A stretch of 31,831 nucleotides of DNA from an uncultured Collinsella sp. (GCA_958346935.1 CATVTM010000016.1:1-31831), one strand, 5' to 3'. Positions 23,718 to 31,767 are shown, counted from the stretch's first letter. Translations and numbers: made by a program. The notes: generated from the sequence alone by a model not told the origin.

Positions 23718-23748
23718 GCCTTAGATTTGCTAAGGCAGGGAGACCTGC

Positions 23749-23965
23749 TGGTCAAAAAACATCAAATATGAGTACTGTTACCGATTTGGTAGCAGCAATT
23801 TTGGACTAATAAGGCCAGATAGCAAGTCGAAATGACGATGAAAGCACGATTTTGATCCAACTGTTAGTCCTTATAATGGACATATGTTGCGTAACTTAAG
23901 CAAATACTGTCTATTTATATGTTGCAAACAAAGTAGCAGTACTCATTTTTGCCATTTTTTGACCA
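23749..23965. repeat. AT-rich MITE-like element with long inverted ends
   Basis: This 217-bp block is far richer in A/T than its surroundings. Its two ends are inverted copies over about 34 bp: both begin TGGTCAAAAAA, differ at three positions, and share CAAA and then ATGAGTACTG and TAC (left 23749-23782, right 23932-23965). About 29 of 34 positions agree. No coding frame of credible quality lies inside. The structure fits a non-autonomous miniature transposable element; a clear target-site duplication is not visible. Confidence 0.7.
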
Positions 23966-23990
23966 CGGCCTTTGTGACAGACGTGCTGGC

Positions 23991-24441
23991 GGGTTCGAAT
24001 CCCATGCGCTGGGTCCAAAAAAGAAAGGCTCCCATTGCTGGGAGCCTATCAAATCAGTGGTGGGCGATGAGGGATGTCCGCGTGCGGCTCCGCCGCCCGC
24101 ATCCGCTTCGTCGCTTCGCTCCTCGCGTGCTGCGCTGGAAAACGCTTCGCGTTTCCTCAGCTCCGCACCCTTGCGGGTTCGAATCCCATGAAATGGGCCC
24201 AAACAAAACGGTCCCCTTGCGAGGACCGTTTCCAATTCAGTGGTGGGCGATGAGGGATGTCGCGTGCGGCTTCGCCGCCCGCTCTCGCTTCGGGCCTGCG
24301 GCCCTCGCGTGCTGCGCTGGAAAACGCTTCGCGTTTCCTCAGCTTCGCACCCTGTCGGGTTCGAATCCCTCTGCGATGGGTCCAAAAAAGAAAGGCCCCC
24401 ATTGCTGGGAGCCTATCAAATCAGTGGTGGGCGATGAGGGA
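23991..24441 (-). repeat. Tandem array of tRNA-Val 3' ends with terminators (2.4 units of about 183 bp)
   Basis: Units begin at 23991, 24175 and 24357 (period 184 and 182 bp). Each has GGGTTCGAATCCC, a GGGYCCA-A-rich stretch, a terminator-like hairpin (24026-24047, 24206-24231, 24393-24414) and, on the minus strand, the last 17 nt of the tRNA-Val gene including CCA (24058-24074, 24241-24257, 24425-24441). Units 1 and 2 continue into a GC-rich run of small TTCG-loop hairpins (for example GGAAAACGC-TTC-GCGTTTCC). Only the third unit joins an intact tRNA. The second hairpin has a different sequence but is still fully paired. Confidence 0.85.
24386..24414 (-). terminator. Terminator of tRNA-Val
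   Basis: Read on the minus strand: AGGCTCCC, loop AGCAAT, GGGGGCCT (one mismatch), then TTCTTTTTT. It begins 10 bp after the tRNA CCA end. Two further hairpins of the same kind follow within the array. Confidence 0.8.
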
Positions 24442-24500
24442 TTCGAACCCCCAGCCTTGTGCGTGTAAAGCACCTGCGCTAACCGTTGCGCCAATCGCCC
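24425..24500 (-). tRNA. tRNA-Val (anticodon UAC)
   Basis: Minus-strand gene of 76 nt including an encoded CCA. The acceptor GGGCGAT pairs with ATCGCCC, the D-arm is GCGC...GCGC, the anticodon loop is TTTACAC (anticodon TAC, valine), and the T-arm is GGGGG-TTCGAAT-CCCTC. The anticodon stem has one outer G-A mismatch. Its 3' end is repeated twice more downstream (24058-24074 and 24241-24257) without tRNA bodies. Confidence 0.95.
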
Positions 24501-24510
24501 GTGCGGAGAG

Positions 24511-24519
24511 AGTATAGCA
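24511..24519 (-). promoter_or_regulatory. Promoter of tRNA-Val (extended -10)
   Basis: On the minus strand TGCTATACT (24519-24511) is an extended -10 lying 11 bp before the tRNA 5' end. No clear -35 is seen. Confidence 0.55.
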
Positions 24520-24630
24520 AAACAATTGCCTCATTCATCTCATATCCATTAAAGGTAACTGGCGCGTGTCGGCGCGGAGCTGATTCAGTTGAGATTGCCT
24601 GAACATTCCGCCCCTCTTTACGCCCTCGGG

Positions 24631-24636
24631 TATACT
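24631..24636 (+). promoter_or_regulatory. Candidate -10 of asnB
   Basis: TATACT, 52 bp before the asnB start. The -35 position is GC-rich and does not match consensus. Confidence 0.35.
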
Positions 24637-24687
24637 CAAAAGCTACTGATTCGATTTGATGCCCAGCAACAGCAGAGGGGATAGTAT

Positions 24688-26568
24688 ATGTGCGGTTTTG
24701 TCGGTTTTGTCGGTGGGACGGATAACCAATCCGAGGTGCTCACCAAGATGATGGACCGCATCGTCCATCGCGGTCCCGACATGGGCGGTCAGTTTATCGA
24801 CGGCCGCGTTGCCCTGGGCTTCCGCCGCCTGTCGATCCTCGACCTGACCGAGGCCGGCGCTCAACCCATGGCCAACGAGGACGGCAGCGTCGTCATTGTC
24901 TTCAACGGCGAGATCTACAACTTCCAAGAACTCCGTTCCGAGCTCGAGGCCAAGGGCTACAAGTTCCACTGCGGCGCCGACACCGAGAGCCTCCTGCACG
25001 GCTACGAGGAGTGGGGCGAGGCCGTCCTCGATCGCCTGCGCGGTATGTACGCCTTCGTCATCTGGGACAAAAAGAAGAACAAGCTTTTTGGCGCCCGCGA
25101 CATCTTTGGCATCAAGCCGCTTTACTACTATCCCATGGCCGATGCGGGCGACGGCGCTCCGGGCGTGCTCTTTGGTTCCGAGATCAAGAGCTTCCTGGAC
25201 TACCCGCACTTCCACAAGGCGGTCAACAAAAAGGCTCTGCGTCCGTACATGACGCTGCAGTATTCGGCAACCGAGGAGACCTTCTTCGAGGGTGTCTACA
25301 AGCTGCCGCCGGCGCACTACTTTACCGTCGATATCCCGACCGGCAAGATGAACATCGAGCGTTACTGGGATTGCGATTACTCTGCCGTCGAGAAGCCGTT
25401 CGAAGAGTATGTCGATGAGCTGGACGAGGTCGTGCACGAGAGCGTCGAGGCCCATCGCATCGCCGACGTCAAGGTCGCGTCGTTCCTCTCCGGTGGCGTC
25501 GACTCCAGCTACATCGCCGCTTGCCTCATGCCCGACAAGACCTTCTCGGTGGGCTTTGACTACAAGAACTTCAACGAGACCAACTACGCCAAGGAGCTTT
25601 CCGATAAGCTCGGCGTCGAGAACGTTCGCAAGATGATTACTGCCGACGAGTTCTTCGGTGCGCTCGAGGACATCCAGTATCACATGGACGAGCCACAGTC
25701 CAACCTGTCTTCCGTGCCGCTGTGGTTCTTGGCCGAGATGGCCCGCAAGGACGTCACCGTCGTGCTTTCGGGCGAAGGCGCCGACGAGCTCTTTGGCGGC
25801 TACGCCTACTACGAGGACACGGTCCCGGTGCGCAAGTACAAAAAGATGGTGCCGCTGCCCATCCGTCGCGCGCTCGGTAACCTGGCGCTGCATATGCCGT
25901 ACTTCAAGGGACATAACTTCCTGGTCAAGGGTGCCGAGATCCCCGAGAAGTCGTTCCTGGGACAGGCTCTGGTATGGCCGGAGCGCGAGGTCGACGGCGT
26001 GCTCAAGCCCGAGTACAACACCGGCGACGGCGCCTTCGAGCTTGCCGCTCCCATCTATGCGCGCGTGAAGGGTCAGCCCGAGCTGGTCAAGAAGCAGTAC
26101 CTGGACATGAACATGTGGCTCCCGGGCGACATTCTGCTCAAGGCCGACAAGATGTGCATGGCACACTCACTGGAGCTGCGCGTGCCCTTCCTGGACCGCA
26201 AAGTCATGGAGTTCGCCGAGCACATTCCCGACCGCTACCGCATCAACGAGAACGGCAACAAACAGGTACTCCGCCACGCTGCCAACAAGTCGCTGCCCGA
26301 TGAGTGGGCCACCCGTCCCAAGGTGGGCTTCCCGGTGCCGATTGTCTACTGGCTGCGCGAGCAAAAGTGGTACGACTATGTCAAGGAGTACTTCACCGCG
26401 CCGTGGGCAAGCGAGTTCTTCAATACCGACGAGCTCATGCACCTGCTCGATCTGCACTTTGCGGGCAAGGGCGATTTCCAGCGCAAGATCTATACGCCGC
26501 TCGTGTTCTTGGTGTGGTACAAGCGCTTCTTTATCGACGAGGACCAGCCCGCTGTTCAGGCTGCCTAG
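24688..26568 (+). CDS. asnB: Asparagine synthase (glutamine-hydrolysing)
   Basis: AsnB makes asparagine from aspartate, ATP and glutamine-derived ammonia. The 626-residue protein starts MCGFVGFVGG, so Cys2, the glutaminase nucleophile, is exposed after Met removal. Glutaminase residues include HRGPDMGG (27-34), RRLSILDL, FNGEIYNF (72-79) and the GADTES loop (96-101). The synthetase domain has the PP-loop FLSGGVDSSY (266-275) and GEGADELFGGY. ATG 24688 follows GAGGGG. Some relatives amidate cell-wall precursors or peptides rather than free Asp. The clean AsnB architecture favours asparagine synthesis, but the nearby murE leaves the other option open. Confidence 0.94.
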   Translation: MCGFVGFVGGTDNQSEVLTKMMDRIVHRGPDMGGQFIDGRVALGFRRLSILDLTEAGAQPMANEDGSVVIVFNGEIYNFQELRSELEAKGYKFHCGADTESLLHGYEEWGEAVLDRLRGMYAFVIWDKKKNKLFGARDIFGIKPLYYYPMADAGDGAPGVLFGSEIKSFLDYPHFHKAVNKKALRPYMTLQYSATEETFFEGVYKLPPAHYFTVDIPTGKMNIERYWDCDYSAVEKPFEEYVDELDEVVHESVEAHRIADVKVASFLSGGVDSSYIAACLMPDKTFSVGFDYKNFNETNYAKELSDKLGVENVRKMITADEFFGALEDIQYHMDEPQSNLSSVPLWFLAEMARKDVTVVLSGEGADELFGGYAYYEDTVPVRKYKKMVPLPIRRALGNLALHMPYFKGHNFLVKGAEIPEKSFLGQALVWPEREVDGVLKPEYNTGDGAFELAAPIYARVKGQPELVKKQYLDMNMWLPGDILLKADKMCMAHSLELRVPFLDRKVMEFAEHIPDRYRINENGNKQVLRHAANKSLPDEWATRPKVGFPVPIVYWLREQKWYDYVKEYFTAPWASEFFNTDELMHLLDLHFAGKGDFQRKIYTPLVFLVWYKRFFIDEDQPAVQAA

Positions 26569-26593
26569 CCTCGGCTGACGAACGCCTGCGCGT

Positions 26594-26618
26594 AACGGCT
26601 CCTCCGGGAGCCGTTTTT
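26594..26618 (+). terminator. Rho-independent terminator of asnB
   Basis: Arms AACGGCTCC (26594-26602) and GGAGCCGTT (26607-26615) around loop TCCG, followed by a T-tract (TTTTT, 26614-26618). Confidence 0.92.
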
Positions 26619-26645
26619 GCGTGGGTGCGTTTCAGTTACTATAAA
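26617..26645 (+). promoter_or_regulatory. Candidate promoter of murE
   Basis: TTGCGT (26617-26622), 17-bp spacer, TATAAA (26640-26645), 35 bp before the murE start and directly after the asnB terminator. Confidence 0.4.
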
Positions 26646-26679
26646 ACCGTCCCTGCCAAATGGCTGAGAAAGGTGAAAG

Positions 26680-28242
26680 ATGCACCATTCGGATTCCGCG
26701 ACCGTGACCACGGTCGATACGCTTGCCAAGCTTCTCGATGTGTGCGGCGAGCTGCGCGCATCAGAGCAGGTTGACGAGCGTGCCGTGACCGGCTGCTCGT
26801 TTGATTCGCGCGCGGTCTCGGCAGGTGACGTGTTCTTCTGCAAAGGTGCTGCCTTTAAGCCCGCGTTTTTGAGCATGGCGCTCGATGCGGGCGCCGTCGC
26901 ATTTGTGTGCGAGGAGTCACTGGTCGAGTCTCTGGAGCCGCTGGCGCAGGAGAGCGGTGCTGCGATGCTGGTTGTTGATAGCGTTCGCACGGCCATGGCC
27001 CTGTTGCCGCCGGAGGTCTACGACCGTCCCGACCACGACGTCAAGATCGTGGGTATCACCGGTACCAAGGGAAAGACCACGGCCGCTTTTATGCTCCAGT
27101 CGATTATCAAAGCGGCGGGCGAGTCCTGCGGCATGATCGGCTCGGTGAGTACCGACGATGGCATCGAGTGCTACGAGAGCACCAATACTACGCCCGAGGC
27201 CCCCGAGGTCTGGCGCCATATCGCCAACTGCCGCACGTCCGGTCGCCAGTCCATGGTCATGGAGGTTTCGAGCCAGGCGCTCAAGTACCAACGCGTCGAG
27301 AATCTGCCGTTTGACGTGGCGTGCTTCCTCAACATCGGCCGCGACCACATCTCGCCGATCGAACACCCCACGTTTGAGGATTATTTTGAGAGCAAACTCA
27401 GGATCTTTGACCAGGCAAAGACCGCCGTGGTGAATCTAGGCACCGAAGAGGTTGACCGTGTGCTAGAGGCAGCGTCGACGGCCGATCGCTTGGTGACCGT
27501 TGGGGTCGAGCATCCCGAGGCGAGCCTGTGGGCAAGCGACGTACGCATGGTCGGCTTTAGCATCGAGTTCAACTTGCATGGCCTGTGTGCCGACGAGTCC
27601 GAGACGGGGGAGAAGGTCCTGCTGGGCATCGCGGGCGACTTTAACGTGGAAAACGCGCTGGTCGCTATCGCCGCTGCGCGCGAGATCGGCATCGGTATCG
27701 AGGCTATCAAGAAGGGCCTCTCCAAACTGCGTGTGCCGGGCCGTATGGAGGTCGTGGAGTCGAAGGACGGCCGCGTGATCTGCGTCGTCGACTATGCGCA
27801 CAACCAGCTTTCGTTCCGTTCGCTTTTCTCGTCGGTGAAGCGCGCGTTTCCCGCTAGCCCCGTCATTGCGCTGTTTGGCGCTGCCGGCGGCAAGGCGCAG
27901 GAGCGCCGCGAGCAGCTTCCGCGCGAGGCCGCACCGTATTCCGACCTGATGATCTTTGCCAACGAGGATCCAGCTCACGAGGACCCGATGAAGGTCTGTC
28001 GCGAGCTTGCCGAGCATGTTCCCGACGATACGCCGAACAAGATCATCCTCGACCGCGAAGCCGCTGTGCATGCGGCGTTCAAGGCGGCGCGCGAGGAGTA
28101 CGTCAACCCCGATGCTCCCACCATTGTCTTGCTGCTGGCAAAGGGTGACGAAGAGCTCATGCACGTGGGCGACGAGTTCGTGCCCATCGAGAGCGACCTT
28201 TCGTTGGCCAATCGCCTGATCGATGTTACCCAGTTTGACTAA
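26680..28242 (+). CDS. murE: UDP-MurNAc-tripeptide synthetase, MurE family (non-DNPR type)
   Basis: MurE adds the third amino acid to UDP-MurNAc-L-Ala-D-Glu in peptidoglycan synthesis. The 520-residue protein has the Mur-ligase P-loop GITGTKGKTT (125-134), the substrate stretch STNTTPEAPEVW, MEVSSQAL (194-201), NIGRDHISPIEH (218-229) and the Lys expected to be carbamylated in YFESKLRIF (K239). The C-terminal specificity loop, which reads DNPR in meso-diaminopimelate-adding enzymes, is here NEDPAHEDP (428-436). That argues for a different third residue, such as L-Lys or L-Orn. The upstream N-terminal domain is intact. ATG 26680 follows AAAGGTG. It probably heads a run with the HAD gene, murI, rph, rdgB and dtd. 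Confidence 0.92.
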   Translation: MHHSDSATVTTVDTLAKLLDVCGELRASEQVDERAVTGCSFDSRAVSAGDVFFCKGAAFKPAFLSMALDAGAVAFVCEESLVESLEPLAQESGAAMLVVDSVRTAMALLPPEVYDRPDHDVKIVGITGTKGKTTAAFMLQSIIKAAGESCGMIGSVSTDDGIECYESTNTTPEAPEVWRHIANCRTSGRQSMVMEVSSQALKYQRVENLPFDVACFLNIGRDHISPIEHPTFEDYFESKLRIFDQAKTAVVNLGTEEVDRVLEAASTADRLVTVGVEHPEASLWASDVRMVGFSIEFNLHGLCADESETGEKVLLGIAGDFNVENALVAIAAAREIGIGIEAIKKGLSKLRVPGRMEVVESKDGRVICVVDYAHNQLSFRSLFSSVKRAFPASPVIALFGAAGGKAQERREQLPREAAPYSDLMIFANEDPAHEDPMKVCRELAEHVPDDTPNKIILDREAAVHAAFKAAREEYVNPDAPTIVLLLAKGDEELMHVGDEFVPIESDLSLANRLIDVTQFD

Positions 28243-28349
28243 TGAACCATGATGGCGGCGGCGCCCTGAGTGCGCTGTCGCCATAAGCGTGTTCCCTCAA
28301 TCAAAACATGCCGTCCAAGTCCAAACCCTTCTACGTAAACGGAGTAACC

Positions 28350-29261
28350 ATGTCCCACAACACCCTGCCGACCGTTGCCGAGCTTTCGGGCGAGATGCGC
28401 GAGCGCTTGGCCAAGGTCAAGTACGTCTTTACCGACCTGGATGCCACGATGCTCGCACCCGGCTCGTGCGTGCTACGCGACAACGACGGCAACCCCTCGA
28501 CCAAACTCGTCGAGGCCGTCGTGGCGCTCGCTCGCGCTGGTATTCAGGTGGTTCCCACCTCGGGCCGCAACCGTACCATGATCCACGAGGACGCGCGCGT
28601 GCTCGGCCTCAACTCCTACATTGGTGAGATGGGCGGCCTGGTTATGTACGACCTCAAGGCCAACGATTGGGAGTATCTGACCGGCGACATGCCTTACGAC
28701 CCCGTCTGCGGCCTTACTCCGCACCAGGTGATCGAGCAGACCGGCGTGTGCGAGAAGATCCTTGCCCGCTGGCCGCACAAGATCGAGTATCACAACGACA
28801 TGTCGACCGGCTACAAGTACCGCGAGGTCACCGTCGGCATGCGCGGCGATGTGCCCGACAATGAGGTCCAGGCCATCCTGGACGAGGCCGGCTGCGGCCT
28901 GGTGTGGGCCTGTAACGGTCACCTGACGCATCTGTCCAAGCCGACGACGCTCGAGCTCGATCGCGTCGAGGACGGTCGCGCATTCAACATCAACCCCGCG
29001 GGCCTCAACAAAGGCGTCGCCATTGCGCACTTCTGCGAGCACCTGGGGATCGAGCGCGAGGAGACGTTGGCGCTCGGCGATTCCGAGTCCGACTTCTACA
29101 TGGCCGATCACGTGGGCACGTTCTGCCTGGTCGAGAATGGCCTGACGAGCGCCGGCGCGCCCGAGTTCCTGGCTGCTTGCGAGAACGCTTTCGTTACGCG
29201 TGGCAAAATTGTCGACGGTTGGGCGGCGACGGCAGAGCTGCTGGTCGCGGCGCGTTCGTAG
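28350..29261 (+). CDS. HAD superfamily hydrolase (Cof-like, type IIB)
   Basis: HAD phosphatases of the Cof/IIB group dephosphorylate sugar phosphates, nucleotides or cofactors. The 303-residue protein has motif I FTDLDATML (nucleophile Asp29, acid-base Asp31), motif II PTSGRNRTM and motif IV LALGDSESDFYMADHVG, with a cap domain between about residues 90 and 210. ATG 28350 is chosen because GGAG lies 6 bp before it; the frame is open back to 28308. It lies 107 bp after murE and 51 bp before murI. Motif I has Ala where Gly is usual (DLDAT for DLDGT), a tolerated variation. The substrate is unknown. Confidence 0.87.
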   Translation: MSHNTLPTVAELSGEMRERLAKVKYVFTDLDATMLAPGSCVLRDNDGNPSTKLVEAVVALARAGIQVVPTSGRNRTMIHEDARVLGLNSYIGEMGGLVMYDLKANDWEYLTGDMPYDPVCGLTPHQVIEQTGVCEKILARWPHKIEYHNDMSTGYKYREVTVGMRGDVPDNEVQAILDEAGCGLVWACNGHLTHLSKPTTLELDRVEDGRAFNINPAGLNKGVAIAHFCEHLGIEREETLALGDSESDFYMADHVGTFCLVENGLTSAGAPEFLAACENAFVTRGKIVDGWAATAELLVAARS

Positions 29262-29312
29262 CGCGCCGCCGCCGCACTTGGACATGTCTTTTCGAGAGAG
29301 ACTGGTGAGGTA

Positions 29313-30197
29313 ATGTCCGATATCGAGAATCCGGCAGGCGACACGCGCCCGATTGGCGTGTTCGATTCTGGTTTGGGCGGTCTGACGGTTGCGCGCGCGA
29401 TTGCGACGGCGCTGCCGCACGAGTCCGTCTACTACTTTGGCGACACCAAGCGCTGCCCCTACGGCACGCGCACCGAGGATGAAGTGCGCTCGTTTGCGCT
29501 GCAGGCGGGTCGTTGGCTTTCGAAGCACGACGTCAAGATTATGGTCATCGCCTGCAACACGGCGACCGCTGCGGCCTTGCGTTTGGCCCAGCAGGTGCTC
29601 GACGTTCCCGTGATCGGCGTGATCGCGCCGGGTGCCCGTGCAGCAATCAACAGCACGCGTACGCGTCGCGTGGGCGTGCTCGCCACCAACCTCACTATTC
29701 GCTCGGGCGCCTATACGCGCGCCATTCAGGACCTGGATGCCGGCGTCGATGTATACGGCTGTCCAGCCTCGAGCTTTGTCGAGGTTGTCGAACACGAGCT
29801 CGCCTCGGGTGCACATCTGCAGGAACAGTGGCTTGAGAACGAGGACATCTTCGATACGCCTGCCGTGCGTGCGCTGGTGGGTGCCACGGTTGAGCCGCTG
29901 CGCGACCACGGCATCGATACCGTGGTGCTCGGCTGTACGCATTTTCCGCTGTTGGTGGGACCTATCCGCCATGCGCTGGGGCCTGGGGTGCGCGTCGTGA
30001 GTTCCGCCGAGGAGACCACGCGCGAGCTGACCGATATCCTCACGCGCCGCGAGCAGCTGGCGGGCGACGCCGCCGAGCCGCAGCATCGTTTTGCCACGAC
30101 GGCCGATAACATTGCCGAGTTTGCGGTGGCGGGCAGCTTTATCTTTGGTCAGCCGCTCAAGAGCATCGAACATATCGATATCGATGAGCTGAAATAG
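29313..30197 (+). CDS. murI: Glutamate racemase
   Basis: MurI interconverts L- and D-glutamate, supplying D-Glu for the peptidoglycan stem without a cofactor. The 294-residue protein begins its domain with PIGVFDSGLGGLTV (13-26), then YFGDTKRCPYG (41-51). The two catalytic cysteines are in IACNTATAAAL (C81) and VLGCTHFPLL (C208). ATG 29313 follows GTGAGG. It feeds the same pathway as murE two genes upstream, and the murI-rph-rdgB order is a common conserved cluster. Confidence 0.96.
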   Translation: MSDIENPAGDTRPIGVFDSGLGGLTVARAIATALPHESVYYFGDTKRCPYGTRTEDEVRSFALQAGRWLSKHDVKIMVIACNTATAAALRLAQQVLDVPVIGVIAPGARAAINSTRTRRVGVLATNLTIRSGAYTRAIQDLDAGVDVYGCPASSFVEVVEHELASGAHLQEQWLENEDIFDTPAVRALVGATVEPLRDHGIDTVVLGCTHFPLLVGPIRHALGPGVRVVSSAEETTRELTDILTRREQLAGDAAEPQHRFATTADNIAEFAVAGSFIFGQPLKSIEHIDIDELK

Positions 30198-30251
30198 ATG
30201 TAAGGCAGCTGCCAGAGCCTTCGCCACATCTTTTGCCGAAAGGAAATTTCT

Positions 30252-30977
30252 ATGGAGTACATGCAGGTCAACCGCGCCAACGGTCGCGCCGCCAACGAGT
30301 TGCGCCCCGTTAAGCTCACCCGTGGCGTCATGAAGCACGCTCACGGCTCGTGTCTGGCCGAGTTCGGTGACACGCGCGTGCTGTGCGCCGCCACTATCGA
30401 GGAGGGCGTGCCGGGCTGGCGAAAGGGAGCTAAGGCCGGCTGGGTGACCGCGGAATACGCCATGCTGCCGGCGTCGACCGGCAAGCGCTGCAAGCGCGAG
30501 CACGCCAACCGCAAGGGCCGCTCCATGGAGATCGAGCGCCTCATTGGCCGCAGCCTGCGTACCGTCGTCAACATGAAGGCGCTCGGCGAGTACACCGTCA
30601 CCGTCGACTGCGATGTGATTCAGGCCGATGGCGGCACGCGTACAGCGAGCATCACCGGCGCCTGGGTGGCGCTGCACGACGCCCTCGCCATGTGGGTCGA
30701 GGCGGGCAAGATCGAGCGCATCCCGCTTATCGGCCAGGTGGCTGCCATCTCCATGGGCGTTGTCGACGGCAACACTCTGCTCGACTTGGATTATTCCGAG
30801 GACAGCCATGCCGAGGTCGACATGAACCTCGTCGCCACCGACACTGGTGAGATGATCGAGCTCCAGGGCACTGGCGAGCAGGCGCCCTTCGACCGCAAAC
30901 GCCTCAACGCCCTGCTCGACCTGGGCGACAAGGGTATCGCCGAGCTCATCGAGCTCCAGCGCCAAGCCCTCGCCTAA
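30252..30977 (+). CDS. rph: Ribonuclease PH
   Basis: RNase PH is a phosphate-dependent 3'-5' exoribonuclease that trims tRNA and other RNA 3' ends as a hexameric ring. The 241-residue protein shows the family path RPVKLTRGVMKHAHGS (18-33), GDTRVLCAATIEEGVPGW, GWVTAEYAMLPASTGKR with the phosphate-binding region, RSMEIERLIGRSLR, and CDVIQADGGTRTASITGA. ATG 30252 follows AAAGGA; an in-frame ATG at 30261 is the alternative. The stop codon is the first part of a repeat hairpin. Confidence 0.96.
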   Translation: MEYMQVNRANGRAANELRPVKLTRGVMKHAHGSCLAEFGDTRVLCAATIEEGVPGWRKGAKAGWVTAEYAMLPASTGKRCKREHANRKGRSMEIERLIGRSLRTVVNMKALGEYTVTVDCDVIQADGGTRTASITGAWVALHDALAMWVEAGKIERIPLIGQVAAISMGVVDGNTLLDLDYSEDSHAEVDMNLVATDTGEMIELQGTGEQAPFDRKRLNALLDLGDKGIAELIELQRQALA

Positions 30978-31012
30978 CCTACCAAAAAGGGACAGGTTTA
31001 TTTTGGTAGGTT
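30976..31012. repeat. Short inverted repeat, GGGACAGG-loop family, copy 3
   Basis: Perfect 12-bp arms AACCTACCAAAA (30976-30987) and TTTTGGTAGGTT (31001-31012) around loop AGGGACAGGTTTA. It overlaps the rph stop codon, just as copy 2 overlaps the asp23 stop. Compared with copy 2, both arms carry a change that keeps or restores pairing. The following TTATCTGGGAAAACGT also matches. Confidence 0.88.
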
Positions 31013-31122
31013 TTATCTGGGAAAACGTCGAAGTATAAGACTGCCGTTGATTGAGAGGGGAGAGAGGCCGAGGTCCTCGTCGTCCTCAACACGGCATTGC
31101 TATAGAGACAAGGAGGCCAGCT

Positions 31123-31764
31123 ATGGCACTTGAGAAGATTGACATCGACACCCTCGACCCGGCGGCGACCATCGTCGTGGCAACCGGCAACGCCCATAAG
31201 CTCACCGAGATCGAGGTCATTTTGGGCAAGGTCATGCCCGAGGTACGCTTTGTGGCGCTCGGTCAGCTGGGCGATTTTGAGGACCCCGAGGAAAACGGCA
31301 CGACGTTTTTGGAGAACGCCATCATCAAGGCGCAGGCTGCGGTCGAGGAGACGGGGCTCATGGCCATTGCCGACGATTCGGGCTTGGTCGTTGATGCCCT
31401 GGACGGCGAGCCGGGCGTGTATAGCGCGCGCTATGCGGGCGTGCATGGCGACGATGCCGCCAACAACGCCAAGCTGCTCGTTAACCTGGAAGGCGTGGCC
31501 GACGAGGATCGCACCGCGCGCTTTATGAGCGTCGTTGCACTCATCGACACGGACGGTTTGGTCACCTATGGTGAGGGCGCCTGCGAGGGCACTATCGCAC
31601 ACGAGGGGCGCGGCGATCACGGCTTTGGCTATGACCCGCTGTTCCTGCCGGTCGACACGCCGGGCAAGACCATGGCCGAGCTGACGGCGGACGAGAAGAA
31701 CGCCATCAGCCATCGATTCCATGCGCTCGAGCACCTATCCGCCAAACTGACGGGCGAGGAGTAG
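31123..31764 (+). CDS. rdgB: Non-canonical purine NTP pyrophosphatase (RdgB/HAM1 family)
   Basis: RdgB hydrolyses dITP, ITP and XTP to monophosphates, keeping damaged purines out of DNA and RNA. The 213-residue protein has the N-terminal VVATGNAHKLTEI (13-25), ENAIIKAQAA, the catalytic DDSGLVVDALDGEPGVYSAR, the base pocket HGFGYDPLFLP and the closing SHRFHAL. ATG 31123 is preceded by AAGGAGG; the frame is open back to 31051 without a ribosome site. It is followed after 3 bp by dtd. Confidence 0.96.
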   Translation: MALEKIDIDTLDPAATIVVATGNAHKLTEIEVILGKVMPEVRFVALGQLGDFEDPEENGTTFLENAIIKAQAAVEETGLMAIADDSGLVVDALDGEPGVYSARYAGVHGDDAANNAKLLVNLEGVADEDRTARFMSVVALIDTDGLVTYGEGACEGTIAHEGRGDHGFGYDPLFLPVDTPGKTMAELTADEKNAISHRFHALEHLSAKLTGEE

Positions 31765-31767
31765 GCC

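Noticed and set aside
24175..24200. Plus-strand tRNA suggested by GGGTTCGAATCCC and a CCA-like end
   Set aside because: No matching acceptor 5' strand, D-arm or anticodon arm can be drawn upstream; only a T-loop-like core is present.
23991..24441. Possible CRISPR array
   Set aside because: Units are long (182-184 bp), only 2.4 in number, consist of tRNA 3' ends and terminators, and there are no cas genes or short unique spacers.
23884..24468. Open frames of up to 194 residues across the tRNA-Val array
   Set aside because: They translate tRNA tails and hairpin repeats (for example the familiar artefact reading DSNPQPC) and show internal repetition explained by the DNA repeats.
24643..26166. 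A 507-residue open frame opposite asnB
   Set aside because: Antisense shadow of a well-supported gene.
28473..30965. An 830-residue open frame opposite the HAD, murI and rph genes
   Set aside because: It runs antisense across three clear genes and shows no domain pattern.
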